30,057 nt of DNA from a virus, in the IMG/VR virus record IMGVR_UViG_3300044619_001653, positions 1 to 30,057 of that record. One strand, written 5' to 3'. The first letter of the stretch is position 1, and the number at the start of each line of letters is the position of its first letter. Position numbers and translations under genes: made by a program. The notes beneath the pieces were generated by a model. That model saw nothing but the letters and a program-made list of their open reading frames with translations. It did not search any database and was not told the DNA's origin. Positions 6,547-13,538 of this stretch are shown piece after piece.

Positions 6547-7349
6547 TGATTTCAAAAGATAAAATAATGAATACACTCTTCTACGATATTGAAACCACGA
6601 CTCGGTATAAGACGTATGAAGAATACAAAGAAGCAGAACCGTTCATGGCAGATGACTTTGAATACCGTGTTCAATTGAAGTGGAAGAAAAACGAATTGTT
6701 GGATAAGACGTACTCTGAAATTTACCACGACGAGGCGATGATTTATCCCGAACACGGACAGGTCATCGCAATCTCTTGGAAGATTTGGGATGGTAAGTCA
6801 TTCAGTGGAGATACGATTGGATTTAAGGATTGGGATGACTATGCCACCCGTGGTAACACCCATGCCGATAAGGACATCTTGATTGAGTTCAATAAGGTCA
6901 TGGAAACTATCTTTGGTGATGAGAATGGTTCTCTCGGTGGGTATCGTATCAAGTATTTTGATAACCCGTTTCTTTACAAGCGAATGTTGATTAACGGAAT
7001 TTATCCACACAAGTCACTTATCTCCGTTGGTAAGAAACCGTGGGACATTCCACACCTCGACTTGTATGATTGGTGGAACGGTGTTGGTGTAAATGGTATG
7101 GCTGGGTTTGGAGCTGCGTGTGAAGTTATGGGTGTAAAGAATCCAAAGGAAGAAGAAATCAGTGGTCGCCAAGTTTGTTATCGTTTTTGGGATGACCACA
7201 ATATCCAGATGATTAACGAATACTGTATGAGAGACGTTGATTCTTCTATTGATTTTGCAATTAACTTGTCTCACGATAAGTTGACATCAAAGTATAATAA
7301 AACTCTCCAAGAATGGAACGAAAGAAAGGAAAACGAAAATGGTATTTGA
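6546..7349 (+). CDS. DEDDy-type 3'-5' exonuclease, 267 aa
   Basis: The three exonuclease motifs are in order. Exo I is FYDIET (D14, E16), Exo II is in RIKYFDNPFL (D139), and Exo III is YCMRD with Y226 and D230, the Y-x3-D form that defines the DEDDy class (DnaQ-like/PolB proofreading). The protein is a stand-alone exonuclease domain with no polymerase or helicase part. Such proteins degrade or proofread single-stranded DNA 3' ends. The start at 6546 is a TGATG overlap; an internal ATG at 6567 directly before FYDIET is the alternative. It sits in a chain of unknown small genes, so its pathway is not indicated by context. Expected partners would be phage replication or recombination proteins. 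Confidence 0.82.
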   Translation: MISKDKIMNTLFYDIETTTRYKTYEEYKEAEPFMADDFEYRVQLKWKKNELLDKTYSEIYHDEAMIYPEHGQVIAISWKIWDGKSFSGDTIGFKDWDDYATRGNTHADKDILIEFNKVMETIFGDENGSLGGYRIKYFDNPFLYKRMLINGIYPHKSLISVGKKPWDIPHLDLYDWWNGVGVNGMAGFGAACEVMGVKNPKEEEISGRQVCYRFWDDHNIQMINEYCMRDVDSSIDFAINLSHDKLTSKYNKTLQEWNERKENENGI

Positions 7350-7524
7350 TGTTATTACATCCCTCGCACTTATTAGTTCTATCATCATTATTTGGGTTCA
7401 ACGTAAAACAATTATGAATTTAGAACAAGAGATATGGCAGTTAGAACAAGATTATAAGAGGGACACTGGAAAGGTGTATCAGTGGAAAGGTCGTGTCTTT
7501 GACCTATGGAATGTAAATCAATAA
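7339..7524 (+). CDS. Small membrane-anchored coiled-coil protein, 61 aa
   Basis: A hydrophobic N-terminal helix (about residues 3-19, DVITSLALISSIIIIWV) is followed by a charged heptad-like helix (MNLEQEIWQLEQDYKRD). It overlaps the exonuclease gene by 11 nt. It is probably an inner-membrane protein with a cytoplasmic or periplasmic coil; function is not recognised. Confidence 0.6.
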   Translation: MVFDVITSLALISSIIIIWVQRKTIMNLEQEIWQLEQDYKRDTGKVYQWKGRVFDLWNVNQ

Positions 7525-7539
7525 CAGAAAGAAATAATC

Positions 7540-7776
7540 ATGACACTTCGAGAGATGTTGATTCAATCAATCGTAGAATTTGAGATGGTTAGTAGGGAAG
7601 ACGTAATACCTGTCAATTACTTTGAAAAGATGAATGACTCTGAACTTATGAGAATATATCGTAATATCGTTTGGGACGAGGCATACACCGATGGACACGT
7701 TGAAGGATATTTCAAAGGTGTAGATTATGAACGGGAACAATCAAGAAAGATAGACCCACGAGCAATATTAAACTAA
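7540..7776 (+). CDS. Hypothetical phage protein, 78 aa
   Basis: Soluble, acidic and helical (MTLREMLIQSIVEFEMVSRE...), with a C-terminal GHVEGYFKGVDYEREQSRK segment. No motif recognised. It lies 15 nt after the previous gene and 16 nt before the secreted-protein gene, so it is likely in the same transcript. Confidence 0.6.
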   Translation: MTLREMLIQSIVEFEMVSREDVIPVNYFEKMNDSELMRIYRNIVWDEAYTDGHVEGYFKGVDYEREQSRKIDPRAILN

Positions 7777-7792
7777 TATAAAGGAAGATAAC

Positions 7793-8389
7793 ATGAAAAA
7801 GATTTTACTTACCGCACTTACTTTGATTGTGAGTGTCTCTTCAGGAATGGCTCAAAAACCTGGCGATTACATTAAGGAAAGAATCCGAAACAACTTTCCA
7901 ATTTTTTCGTTCACACCTTGTACTCCGTTTCTTTTGGAGTTCGGTTCGAGTGCAGATGCTGTGATTAGAAAGGCATCCGAGATTGGTATCAAGTACCATA
8001 GTAAACTCAAACTCCCAACACCGGAAGGTGGTTACATTTTGGCGTTCTATGATTTGGATAACCTTCGTTCAGTACAAGGGTTTCCTATGACAGAAACAAT
8101 TGTGTATATGATGTCTTTTACAAAGAAGGATGAATATTTTTCTTTCTCTATGAGAATAAATTGCGCCAACATTTATTACTCAAAATCATTTTATGATATG
8201 TTAGTCGAACAAACTAACAAGACATATGGTTACACAAAATCAACATCAGGAGCAACAATGTCCTTATGTGAAGATAGAGAAAGTTTGATGTTTGGTAAAA
8301 AGTTATCTGTAACAACATCACTTGACGGTTCAAGTACAACACTAACAATCATTGACCTATCTATTCTTGAATCTGCCTTGACGAAGTAA
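7793..8389 (+). CDS. Secreted (periplasmic) protein of unknown function, 198 aa
   Basis: A classical Sec signal peptide opens the protein: MKK, a hydrophobic core ILLTALTLIVSV, then SSGMAQ with cleavage expected after Ala-Gln or Ala, a form usual in Bacteroidota exports. The mature part is beta-rich and contains CTPF near residue 42 and further cysteines (CANIYY, LCEDRE). No family recognised. AAGGAAGATAAC lies upstream of the ATG. Its TAA stop is the first part of an AAGTCC repeat, so the transcript probably ends here. Export by a lytic phage suggests action on the host envelope, for instance blocking superinfection, but this is inference. Confidence 0.7.
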   Translation: MKKILLTALTLIVSVSSGMAQKPGDYIKERIRNNFPIFSFTPCTPFLLEFGSSADAVIRKASEIGIKYHSKLKLPTPEGGYILAFYDLDNLRSVQGFPMTETIVYMMSFTKKDEYFSFSMRINCANIYYSKSFYDMLVEQTNKTYGYTKSTSGATMSLCEDRESLMFGKKLSVTTSLDGSSTTLTIIDLSILESALTK

Positions 8390-8488
8390 GTCCTTTATTT
8401 TATTGGACTTACCGTGGACTAAGTTTAACCCCTTGAAATATAAGGACTTACGATTTATCCCCGTAAGTCCTTTATTTGTATAGACTTA
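8387..8488. repeat. AAGTCC-family repeat cluster
   Basis: Three successive elements are seen: TAAGTCC (8387-8393) with GGACTTA (8405-8411); the strong stem AAGGACTTACG (8442-8452) with CGTAAGTCCTT (8462-8472); and a degenerate copy ending TAGACTTA near 8488. The first element begins on the stop codon of the upstream gene. The middle stem is repeated almost exactly at 13975-14003. There is no gene in 8390-8584. Confidence 0.75.
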
Positions 8489-8493
8489 AAAAG

Positions 8494-8502
8494 TTATCCA
8501 CA
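8494..8502 (+). promoter_or_regulatory. DnaA-box-like site TTATCCACA
   Basis: Exact TTATCCACA within AAAAAGTTATCCACACC, 13 nt upstream of the promoter at 8516. The extended context is shared with 9454-9469 and, on the other strand, with 1213-1226. Confidence 0.55.
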
Positions 8503-8515
8503 CCCACATTTTTTA

Positions 8516-8547
8516 TTTGGATATATCATATATGTTCCCTAATTTTG
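8516..8547 (+). promoter_or_regulatory. Bacteroidota-type promoter
   Basis: TTTG (8516-8519), a 20-nt spacer starting GATATATC, then TAATTTTG (8540-8547), a perfect TAnnTTTG. It drives 8585-9431. The reading frame open from 8552 starts at the expected transcription start, so the gene start must be the ATG at 8585. Confidence 0.82.
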
Positions 8548-8584
8548 TGTATTGAAATTCTTCACACACATCGGGACAACCCCT

Positions 8585-8866
8585 ATGAAAAACACCAAGT
8601 TTTCTTCGTTTTACCTTCACACAAACGAAAAGCAAATTGGCGACCGTAAGCGCGATACTGTAACAACGTATCACATGATTCTCCGTCCTACGTCGGTAAT
8701 CAACGAAGAACAACGTCGGTTCTTGTGTGAATACAATCGTATGACAAAGATTGCAACATTCCGCAATGAGAAGGGTCAAATTGTTGAAGTTCAAAAGATG
8801 GGTAACAAGGTCGTTGTAGATTTTGTCTATGCCATGGCACAACAAGTATTTCAAACTGCTCAGTAA
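8585..8866 (+). CDS. Hypothetical early phage protein, 93 aa
   Basis: Starts MKNTKFSSFYLHTNEKQIG, 38 nt after the promoter, with a CACATCGGGACAACC leader. It is a basic N-terminal half with a beta-like C-terminal half (KIATFRNEKGQIVEVQKMGNK). Function unknown. First gene of a three-gene early unit with the four-Cys protein and a conserved small protein. Confidence 0.65.
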   Translation: MKNTKFSSFYLHTNEKQIGDRKRDTVTTYHMILRPTSVINEEQRRFLCEYNRMTKIATFRNEKGQIVEVQKMGNKVVVDFVYAMAQQVFQTAQ

Positions 8867-8889
8867 TTTTCACACACAAGGATAATAAA

Positions 8890-9216
8890 ATGCCACGAGG
8901 ACGTAAACCCAAGAAGACTTCCAAGAAGTCTAATGTTATCGAATCGGTAATCAAGCGAGGAAAAATTTACTGTATCAACAGTAAGAAGAACAAAACACCG
9001 TATTGGGGTGGTGAGACGTGTGATACTTACATCGACCACGACGGTGAAATTGTTCGGTTTGTTTGTTCAACGTGTGTTGCAAAATTGGTTCCAGTCGAAC
9101 GTAAAGGCCCGAAAGTTGACCCTGTAACTGGTGAAAAACGAAAGCGTGGTCGTCCGAAGGGAAGTACGAATAAACCAAAAACAATTACAACAAACACAAA
9201 AAAAGGTAAGAAGTAA
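8890..9216 (+). CDS. Four-cysteine protein with AT-hook-like tails, 108 aa
   Basis: The N-terminus carries PRGRKPK and the C-terminal region KRGRPKGS; both are AT-hook-like RGR/GRP cores, which bind AT-rich minor groove. Between them lie CINSKKNK, then G-x-x-C-DTYIDHDG, then FVCSTCVAKLVPVE, a possible zinc-binding four-Cys module. The gene at 22475-22867 carries the same Cys spacing and the ending C-x-x-C-x-A-x-x-VP-x-E, so they look paralogous. A DNA-binding role is likely but not proven. The leader is CACACAAGGATAATAAA. Confidence 0.65.
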   Translation: MPRGRKPKKTSKKSNVIESVIKRGKIYCINSKKNKTPYWGGETCDTYIDHDGEIVRFVCSTCVAKLVPVERKGPKVDPVTGEKRKRGRPKGSTNKPKTITTNTKKGKK

Positions 9217-9431
9217 TGGAAACGATTCAAAAGTACGAGATGGACATCTACACAGCCGTTGGTCTTGCGGAAGGTTTTGAACAACCTGAATCAGAGGAAC
9301 AAGTTATTGCCGCATGGCAATATCTCGTTGACACAGGGGTTGTTTGGCAACTTCAAGGACGGTTTGGACGTACTGCACATGACCTGATTCAAAACGGGAT
9401 TATCAACCCTCCATCGAGAGGATATAACTAA
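9216..9431 (+). CDS. Conserved small phage protein, WxLQGxFGRTAxxLI-type, 71 aa
   Basis: The C-terminal half WQLQGRFGRTAHDLIQNGII, preceded by WQYLVDTGV, matches the pattern of a small protein found in many unrelated phages (VxTGxxWxLQGxYGRxAxxLIxxG). The function of that group is unknown to me. It starts by TAATG overlap with the AT-hook-like gene. Its own TAA is the first triplet of a TAAGTCCTT repeat. Confidence 0.75.
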   Translation: METIQKYEMDIYTAVGLAEGFEQPESEEQVIAAWQYLVDTGVVWQLQGRFGRTAHDLIQNGIINPPSRGYN

Positions 9432-9453
9432 GTCCTTTATTTTCAAGGACTTA
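9429..9453. repeat. TAAGTCCTT/AAGGACTTA inverted repeat on a stop codon
   Basis: Perfect 9-bp arms, TAAGTCCTT (9429-9437) and AAGGACTTA (9445-9453). The first three bases are the stop codon of the upstream gene. The repeat is followed at once by AAAAAGTTATCCACA and the VWA promoter. Confidence 0.8.
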
Positions 9454-9458
9454 AAAAG

Positions 9459-9467
9459 TTATCCACA
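9459..9467 (+). promoter_or_regulatory. DnaA-box-like site TTATCCACA
   Basis: Exact TTATCCACA, 4 nt upstream of the -33 element of the VWA promoter. The same AAAAAGTTATCCACA block is found in front of the ATPase promoter on the other strand (1213-1227). Confidence 0.55.
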
Positions 9468-9471
9468 CCCC

Positions 9472-9502
9472 TTGTTTCTTACGGAAAAATTCCGTAGTTT
9501 TG
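9472..9502 (+). promoter_or_regulatory. Bacteroidota-type promoter for the VWA gene, with spacer palindrome
   Basis: TTG (9472-9474), a 20-nt spacer, then TAGTTTTG (9495-9502). The spacer contains TTACGGAAAAATTCCGTA, identical to that of the ATPase promoter at 1177-1207, and the flanks (TTGTTTC on the left, GTTTTGTA on the right) are also identical. A regulator dimer bound there would block both promoters. Confidence 0.82.
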
Positions 9503-9543
9503 TAAACGTTCAATTCAGTACACAGTTCTCACACAGGAGTAAT

Positions 9544-11679
9544 ATGTCAACAGCAAAACGTTCACCGTGGTTTCTTTCCAACGAGAAGAAGTCTCGGTCT
9601 AACTTTTGGAAGTCTCGTAATTCGGGATATTCTTCTTCAAACTATTGGTTGAAGGATTCTATCTTCGAGAAGAAGCAATCATACTTCTTTGACGAAGATG
9701 ATACGGTAGAGAAGGCATCAAAGTATGACCATATGCAACTCGCACAATACCAGCGTGCGATTGCGAACTTCGTTCGTATTCTCACAGGCCGTGGTGACAT
9801 CCAAGTGAAGTACAACAACGGTGGTAATTCATATACAGACGGTAAGACAATTACTCTTTCACCGAACATCAAGGAGAAGGAGTTTGATACTGCGGTAGGT
9901 CTTGCTCTTCATGAAGCATCACACATTCTGTATACAGACTTTGACAAAACGAATCAGTATATCGAAGATACTGTTAGAAATACAGGTTCACGTTATTCTG
10001 ATGAAGTAGACCAACGTAAGATTCTCCTCAACCTTGTGGAAGACCTTTACATTGATGCGATGACGTATCGTTCTGCCCCTGGGTATCGTGGTTATTATTC
10101 ATCACTATACCAAAAGTATTTCGGTGATAAGAAGATTGTAGAAGGTCTGTGGTCAAAGGATTATGCGGAACCAACGTGGAACAACTACCTGTTCCACCTT
10201 ATCAACATCCGTAATCCACAACGTAATCTCCAAGCTCTTCCTGGTCTTGAGAAGATGTTCAAGATGTTGGACTTGCCAAACGTTCTTCGTATGTCCACAT
10301 TTGAAGACCGCATCTACTTGTCCAAGTATCTGTTTGATACTATCTCGAAGTATGTAGACGCGACGAAGGAGTATCAACAACAGTTACAGTCACAGATGGG
10401 TAACGGTGACGGTAGTTCTGAAGAACAGATGACACAATCTCTGAATGACCTACTTGAACAGATGGCTGACCAAGAGTCTGGTGATGAACAAGAAGGTAAC
10501 GGTGGTAGTGGTGACGGTAAGTTTACCGCGTCCAATGGTGTCAACATCGGTGAAGAAATGGACGGCACAAATGCACTTGACCTCGATAAGTTATCAGACA
10601 AGGCAAAGGCACAATTGCAGAAGTTAATTGACCAACAACGTGAGTTCATCAAGGGTCAACCACGTAAGGGTAAGTTGTCCAAGGCAGACCAACAGAAGGT
10701 TGATGCTTGGGCTGAAGTTGATATGGAAAAGAAGACCGTCGGTGCTAACTCTGAGTTCAGTAAGAAGGGTCTTCCACTTTACATCATCAATGATGTTACT
10801 AACTCGTTCATTGAGAATCTCGGTAACGCTTATGGTCTTCGTAGTTATGTTGGCACATACAGTCAGAACCGTATCAACGATGCCATCAACCGTGGTAAGA
10901 TTCTTGCTAAGAATCTTCAACTTCGTAACGAAGAACGTTCACTAAAGACATCACGTCTTGATAGTGGTAAGATTGACAAGCGTCTTCTTCACGAGATTGG
11001 TTTCGATAACTTTGACATCTTCCAAAAGGTGAACATCAACGCTTACAAGCCATCGTACATTCACATCTCCATTGACCAATCAGGTTCAATGCAGGGGTCG
11101 AAGTTTGATGCGGCTATGGAGTTCGCTGCTATGTTCGCTACGGCATCAAAATATATCAAGAACATCCATCTTGTTATCTCACTACGTTCTACGTTCGATG
11201 GTTCGGGTAAGTCTAATGGTTGGTCTCGGTACTCTACACAGAATACTCCATACCTCATGTATATCTTTGATTCAAAGAAGCACAACATCCAACACGTTCG
11301 TTCACTCTTCCCGAAGGTTACTGCAAACAACCTGACACCAGAAGGATTGTGTTTCGACGGTATCATGAAAGATACTATTCAGAAGTCTGCCAATACAGAA
11401 GCTTACTTCATCAACATCTGTGACGGTGAACCGTACATGAATTACAGTTCAGGTAATGGTTCTTTTGAGTATGGTGGGCCAAAGGCACAAGCTCACTCAC
11501 GTAAGCAGATGCAACGTATGGAACAGAACGGTGTGAAGTTCATCACGTACTTTATCGGTAGTCGTTATGACTTTGAAGCGGTAGAGAAGTGTTATGGCAA
11601 GAACGCAGTCCTTCTGCAACGTGCAGATGAGATTGGTGTAATTACAAAGACAATGAACAAGCGATTGCTTGCCGCCTAA
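9544..11679 (+). CDS. Metallopeptidase-like + VWA domain protein, partner of the MoxR ATPase, 711 aa
   Basis: The N-terminal part has an HExxH motif, LHEASHILYTDF (H123-H127), as in the predicted metallopeptidase domains that precede VWA domains in MoxR-linked proteins (DUF2201/CobT-like). An acidic, Gln/Gly/Ser-rich linker lies around residues 280-345. The C-terminal VWA domain shows the full MIDAS set: DQSGS (D511-S515), T598 in LTPEG and D627 in ICDGEP. Known pairs of MoxR-type ATPases with VWA proteins (CobS/CobT, RavA/ViaA) act as metal-insertion or protein-remodelling machines. Here both genes share the same promoter sequence although about 8 kb apart and on opposite strands. The frame is open from 9472, but that is promoter; the ATG at 9544 follows ACAGGAGTAAT. 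Confidence 0.88.
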   Translation: MSTAKRSPWFLSNEKKSRSNFWKSRNSGYSSSNYWLKDSIFEKKQSYFFDEDDTVEKASKYDHMQLAQYQRAIANFVRILTGRGDIQVKYNNGGNSYTDGKTITLSPNIKEKEFDTAVGLALHEASHILYTDFDKTNQYIEDTVRNTGSRYSDEVDQRKILLNLVEDLYIDAMTYRSAPGYRGYYSSLYQKYFGDKKIVEGLWSKDYAEPTWNNYLFHLINIRNPQRNLQALPGLEKMFKMLDLPNVLRMSTFEDRIYLSKYLFDTISKYVDATKEYQQQLQSQMGNGDGSSEEQMTQSLNDLLEQMADQESGDEQEGNGGSGDGKFTASNGVNIGEEMDGTNALDLDKLSDKAKAQLQKLIDQQREFIKGQPRKGKLSKADQQKVDAWAEVDMEKKTVGANSEFSKKGLPLYIINDVTNSFIENLGNAYGLRSYVGTYSQNRINDAINRGKILAKNLQLRNEERSLKTSRLDSGKIDKRLLHEIGFDNFDIFQKVNINAYKPSYIHISIDQSGSMQGSKFDAAMEFAAMFATASKYIKNIHLVISLRSTFDGSGKSNGWSRYSTQNTPYLMYIFDSKKHNIQHVRSLFPKVTANNLTPEGLCFDGIMKDTIQKSANTEAYFINICDGEPYMNYSSGNGSFEYGGPKAQAHSRKQMQRMEQNGVKFITYFIGSRYDFEAVEKCYGKNAVLLQRADEIGVITKTMNKRLLAA

Positions 11680-11710
11680 TTTTTTTTCAACCTTATAAAA
11701 GGACAAAACA

Positions 11711-11932
11711 ATGGTTATCGGAATTGAATTCAATCGTGTAAAGACACCAAGTGGAAAGACATTCTACCGTGTTGCACCTTACTTGAACAATGTAAGTAAG
11801 ATGAAGGTTGGTGTTGCGGCACTTCTCATTTTCACAATCGGCTTCTTTGGTGTAATGAGTGCCTTCTCGAAGGAAACATCAAAGGATAATTCACACATTC
11901 GTCCATATTCTTCGTACTTGGGTGTACGATAA
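11711..11932 (+). CDS. Small membrane protein, 73 aa
   Basis: A soluble, basic N-terminal half (MVIGIEFNRVKTPSGKTFYR) is followed by one membrane helix (about residues 33-52, VGVAALLIFTIGFFGVMSAF) and a short polar tail. It has an AAAAGGAC leader, 31 nt after the VWA gene, and may share its transcript. No family recognised. Confidence 0.6.
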   Translation: MVIGIEFNRVKTPSGKTFYRVAPYLNNVSKMKVGVAALLIFTIGFFGVMSAFSKETSKDNSHIRPYSSYLGVR

Positions 11933-11944
11933 AAGGAAACAACA

Positions 11945-12400
11945 ATGAAGAACACACTATTTGCTCTCGCACTTTTTTCTCTCACACTAGTTGGTTGTAG
12001 TGAAAATTACTCCAACGGTGAACGTATCGGATTCGTTACCAAGTTTTCCAATCGTGGTTTGATTTGGAAGTCTTGGGAAGGTGAATTGAACCTGACACAA
12101 ACAGGTATGAACACATCAAGTACGTTTCAGTTTTCAATTGATAATGACCGTCAAGATGAAAATGTGGTGAAGATTCTTGATTCTGCCGCAACACTTGGGT
12201 GGAAGGTAAAGATTCGTTATCACGAGACTGCGTTCAAGAATTGGTTTCGTAATCGTGGAGAAACTGACCATTTTGTTGAAACCGTAGAAGTTCTCGACCG
12301 TACACCACTTTCTGTGTTCAATACCCCACAAAAGGACGGAGTACACGTTGCCGGTAAGGTAGATACAATTTATCTCGTTATTTGGCGTGACAAAAAATAA
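11945..12400 (+). CDS. Lipoprotein of unknown function, 151 aa
   Basis: The signal peptide MKNTLFALALFSLTLVGC ends in the lipobox LVGC, so Cys18 should be lipidated. The mature part begins SENYSNGERIGFVTKFSNRG, then LIWKSWEGELNLTQTG. This resembles a family of bacterial lipoproteins with a G-x-VTKFS-x-x-GL-x-WK-x-WEGEL pattern, sometimes labelled 6-phosphogluconate dehydrogenase in databases without good reason. The last third contains VETVEVLDRTPL. A phage lipoprotein facing the periplasm or outer surface suggests superinfection exclusion or envelope change; this is inference. It is probably a host-derived gene. Confidence 0.72.
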   Translation: MKNTLFALALFSLTLVGCSENYSNGERIGFVTKFSNRGLIWKSWEGELNLTQTGMNTSSTFQFSIDNDRQDENVVKILDSAATLGWKVKIRYHETAFKNWFRNRGETDHFVETVEVLDRTPLSVFNTPQKDGVHVAGKVDTIYLVIWRDKK

Positions 12401-12402
12401 CG

Positions 12403-12434
12403 TTTGGAATTGTCAGATTTTTTTCGTACATTTG
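12403..12434 (+). promoter_or_regulatory. Bacteroidota-type promoter
   Basis: TTTG (12403-12406), a 20-nt spacer, then TACATTTG (12427-12434), a full TAnnTTTG match. It starts 2 nt after the lipoprotein stop and has no AAGTCC repeat or DnaA-like site, unlike the cassettes to its left. It drives 12469-13947. Confidence 0.75.
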
Positions 12435-12468
12435 TATTACATCAATCAACCACCTCAAAGGTAACACA

Positions 12469-12741
12469 ATGAAGAAAGTCCGAAAAGTAGAACCATTCAA
12501 TTGGTCACGGACACCGACTAATGAAAATATCCACAAGGTATTTTTCGCTGACCCAAATGCTTACACGACGTTCGGTAAGTCAATTACAAAGGATGAGATT
12601 TGTAATTCTCTTGCCCTCCACAACAAGATTACATCGCTCGAACAAAAGAAGCAAATGTTTAAAAATATGTTCGTCTTCACTCTTGTAATGATTCCATTTT
12701 TCTTTTTCTTTTACAATATTTTTATCGGAGTTTCTCGATGA
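12469..12741 (+). CDS. Membrane protein, 90 aa
   Basis: A hydrophilic N-terminal domain (~65 residues, basic start MKKVRKVEPFNWSR) precedes one strongly hydrophobic C-terminal helix (FVFTLVMIPFFFFFYNIFIG). It is therefore tail-anchored, with the main part likely cytoplasmic. CTCAAAGGTAACACA precedes the ATG. It overlaps the next gene by ATGA. Function unknown. Confidence 0.62.
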   Translation: MKKVRKVEPFNWSRTPTNENIHKVFFADPNAYTTFGKSITKDEICNSLALHNKITSLEQKKQMFKNMFVFTLVMIPFFFFFYNIFIGVSR

Positions 12742-13097
12742 GTATTTCTCGCAATCACGAAAGTGCAATCGTTGTCACACCAGCAACGTTGAAGCAACAA
12801 ATCATCATTCGTCTTACCACGTTGGTGAATAAACAGGGTGGAGAATATTATTTCTTTGGCGAAGATGGTTACACAAATCCAGTGGTGGATATTGAAGGTA
12901 TGGAAGTTCACGGACTGGAGACGAAGGGTCGAGATGTTTATCTTCTGATGATTGACCCTGAAAATCCGATGAATAATGAAGACTATATTCCATATAACGC
13001 AAATGAGTTTTATATCGAACAACTGTGGTCTGTCTACATGGCGTGTGAACCAATTTATTCATCGAAGTTCAATGACTATGCAACATTCCAAGAGTAA
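12738..13097 (+). CDS. Hypothetical phage protein, 119 aa
   Basis: Unrecognised soluble protein. A helical start (LKQQIIIRLTTLVNKQGG) is followed by a beta-rich, acidic middle (VDIEGMEVHGLETKGRDVYLLMIDP) and a C-terminal NEFYIEQLWSVYMACE. The start is the ATGA overlap with the membrane protein gene. Confidence 0.62.
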   Translation: MSISRNHESAIVVTPATLKQQIIIRLTTLVNKQGGEYYFFGEDGYTNPVVDIEGMEVHGLETKGRDVYLLMIDPENPMNNEDYIPYNANEFYIEQLWSVYMACEPIYSSKFNDYATFQE

Positions 13098-13329
13098 AGA
13101 TTTCGTTATAGGACAGAAGACATTTGCAAGGTATAACGATGACTATAATGACTTACAAATAAATTTTATACCAACATACCTTGTAGAAGACAACGGAATT
13201 TTGTATATTGGCACGAAGAATGATATGGTCGGTACACCGAAAGGATATTTTCCACTTCATTCTCTTATTGGAACAAATCAAATAAACTCAAAGTATTTAA
13301 CAAACATTTATCTCAAAAAGAAGGATTAA
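13072..13329 (+). CDS. Hypothetical phage protein, 85 aa
   Basis: The start is uncertain: ATGs at 13072 (MTMQHSKSKDF) and 13078 both overlap the previous gene by about 20-26 nt, and the frame is open further upstream to 12976. The segment FVIGQKTFARYNDDYNDL, followed by YLVEDNGILYIG, looks like a small beta-barrel-type domain. No family recognised. Confidence 0.5.
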   Translation: MTMQHSKSKDFVIGQKTFARYNDDYNDLQINFIPTYLVEDNGILYIGTKNDMVGTPKGYFPLHSLIGTNQINSKYLTNIYLKKKD

Positions 13330-13331
13330 TC

Positions 13332-13538
13332 ATGGCTTTCTATCTGGCAAAGGTTCAATTTGAAATCACCCACGATAACGGTAAGGTGAAGAAGCAAGGT
13401 CGAACCTATATGGTAAACGCGGTATCTGTTACCGATGCAGAAGTTCAAGTGAACAAGTATCTATCAACGTGTGTTGACCCATTTGAGGTCAAGACCATTT
13501 CAGAATCAAAAATCGTGGATTATATCAATGAACAATGA
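13332..13538 (+). CDS. DUF4494-like small protein, 68 aa
   Basis: MAFYLAKVQFEITHDNGKVK, then a K-K-Q-G-R-x-Y-MVNAVSVTDAE pattern and FEVKTISESKIVDYI, fit the DUF4494 type known from Bacteroidota phages and prophages (a K-V-x-x-E start, a central YLVDAxSxTEAE-like stretch). Function is unknown. It lies 2 nt after the previous gene and overlaps the next by 11 nt. If right, it supports a Bacteroidota host. Confidence 0.65.
   Translation: MAFYLAKVQFEITHDNGKVKKQGRTYMVNAVSVTDAEVQVNKYLSTCVDPFEVKTISESKIVDYINEQ

Noticed and set aside
7001-7009. Exact TTATCCACA inside the exonuclease gene
   Set aside because: It codes for part of the protein, has no promoter or repeat next to it, and is compatible with chance; not listed as a site.
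9472-9543. N-terminal extension of the VWA protein from 9472
   Set aside because: This DNA is the promoter (TTG, 20 nt, TAGTTTTG), identical to that of the ATPase gene; the ATG at 9544 has a good ribosome-binding site.
9642-11366. Open frames of 60-105 codons on both strands inside the VWA gene
   Set aside because: They lie fully within a 711-codon gene with intact HExxH and MIDAS motifs and show no motif of their own.
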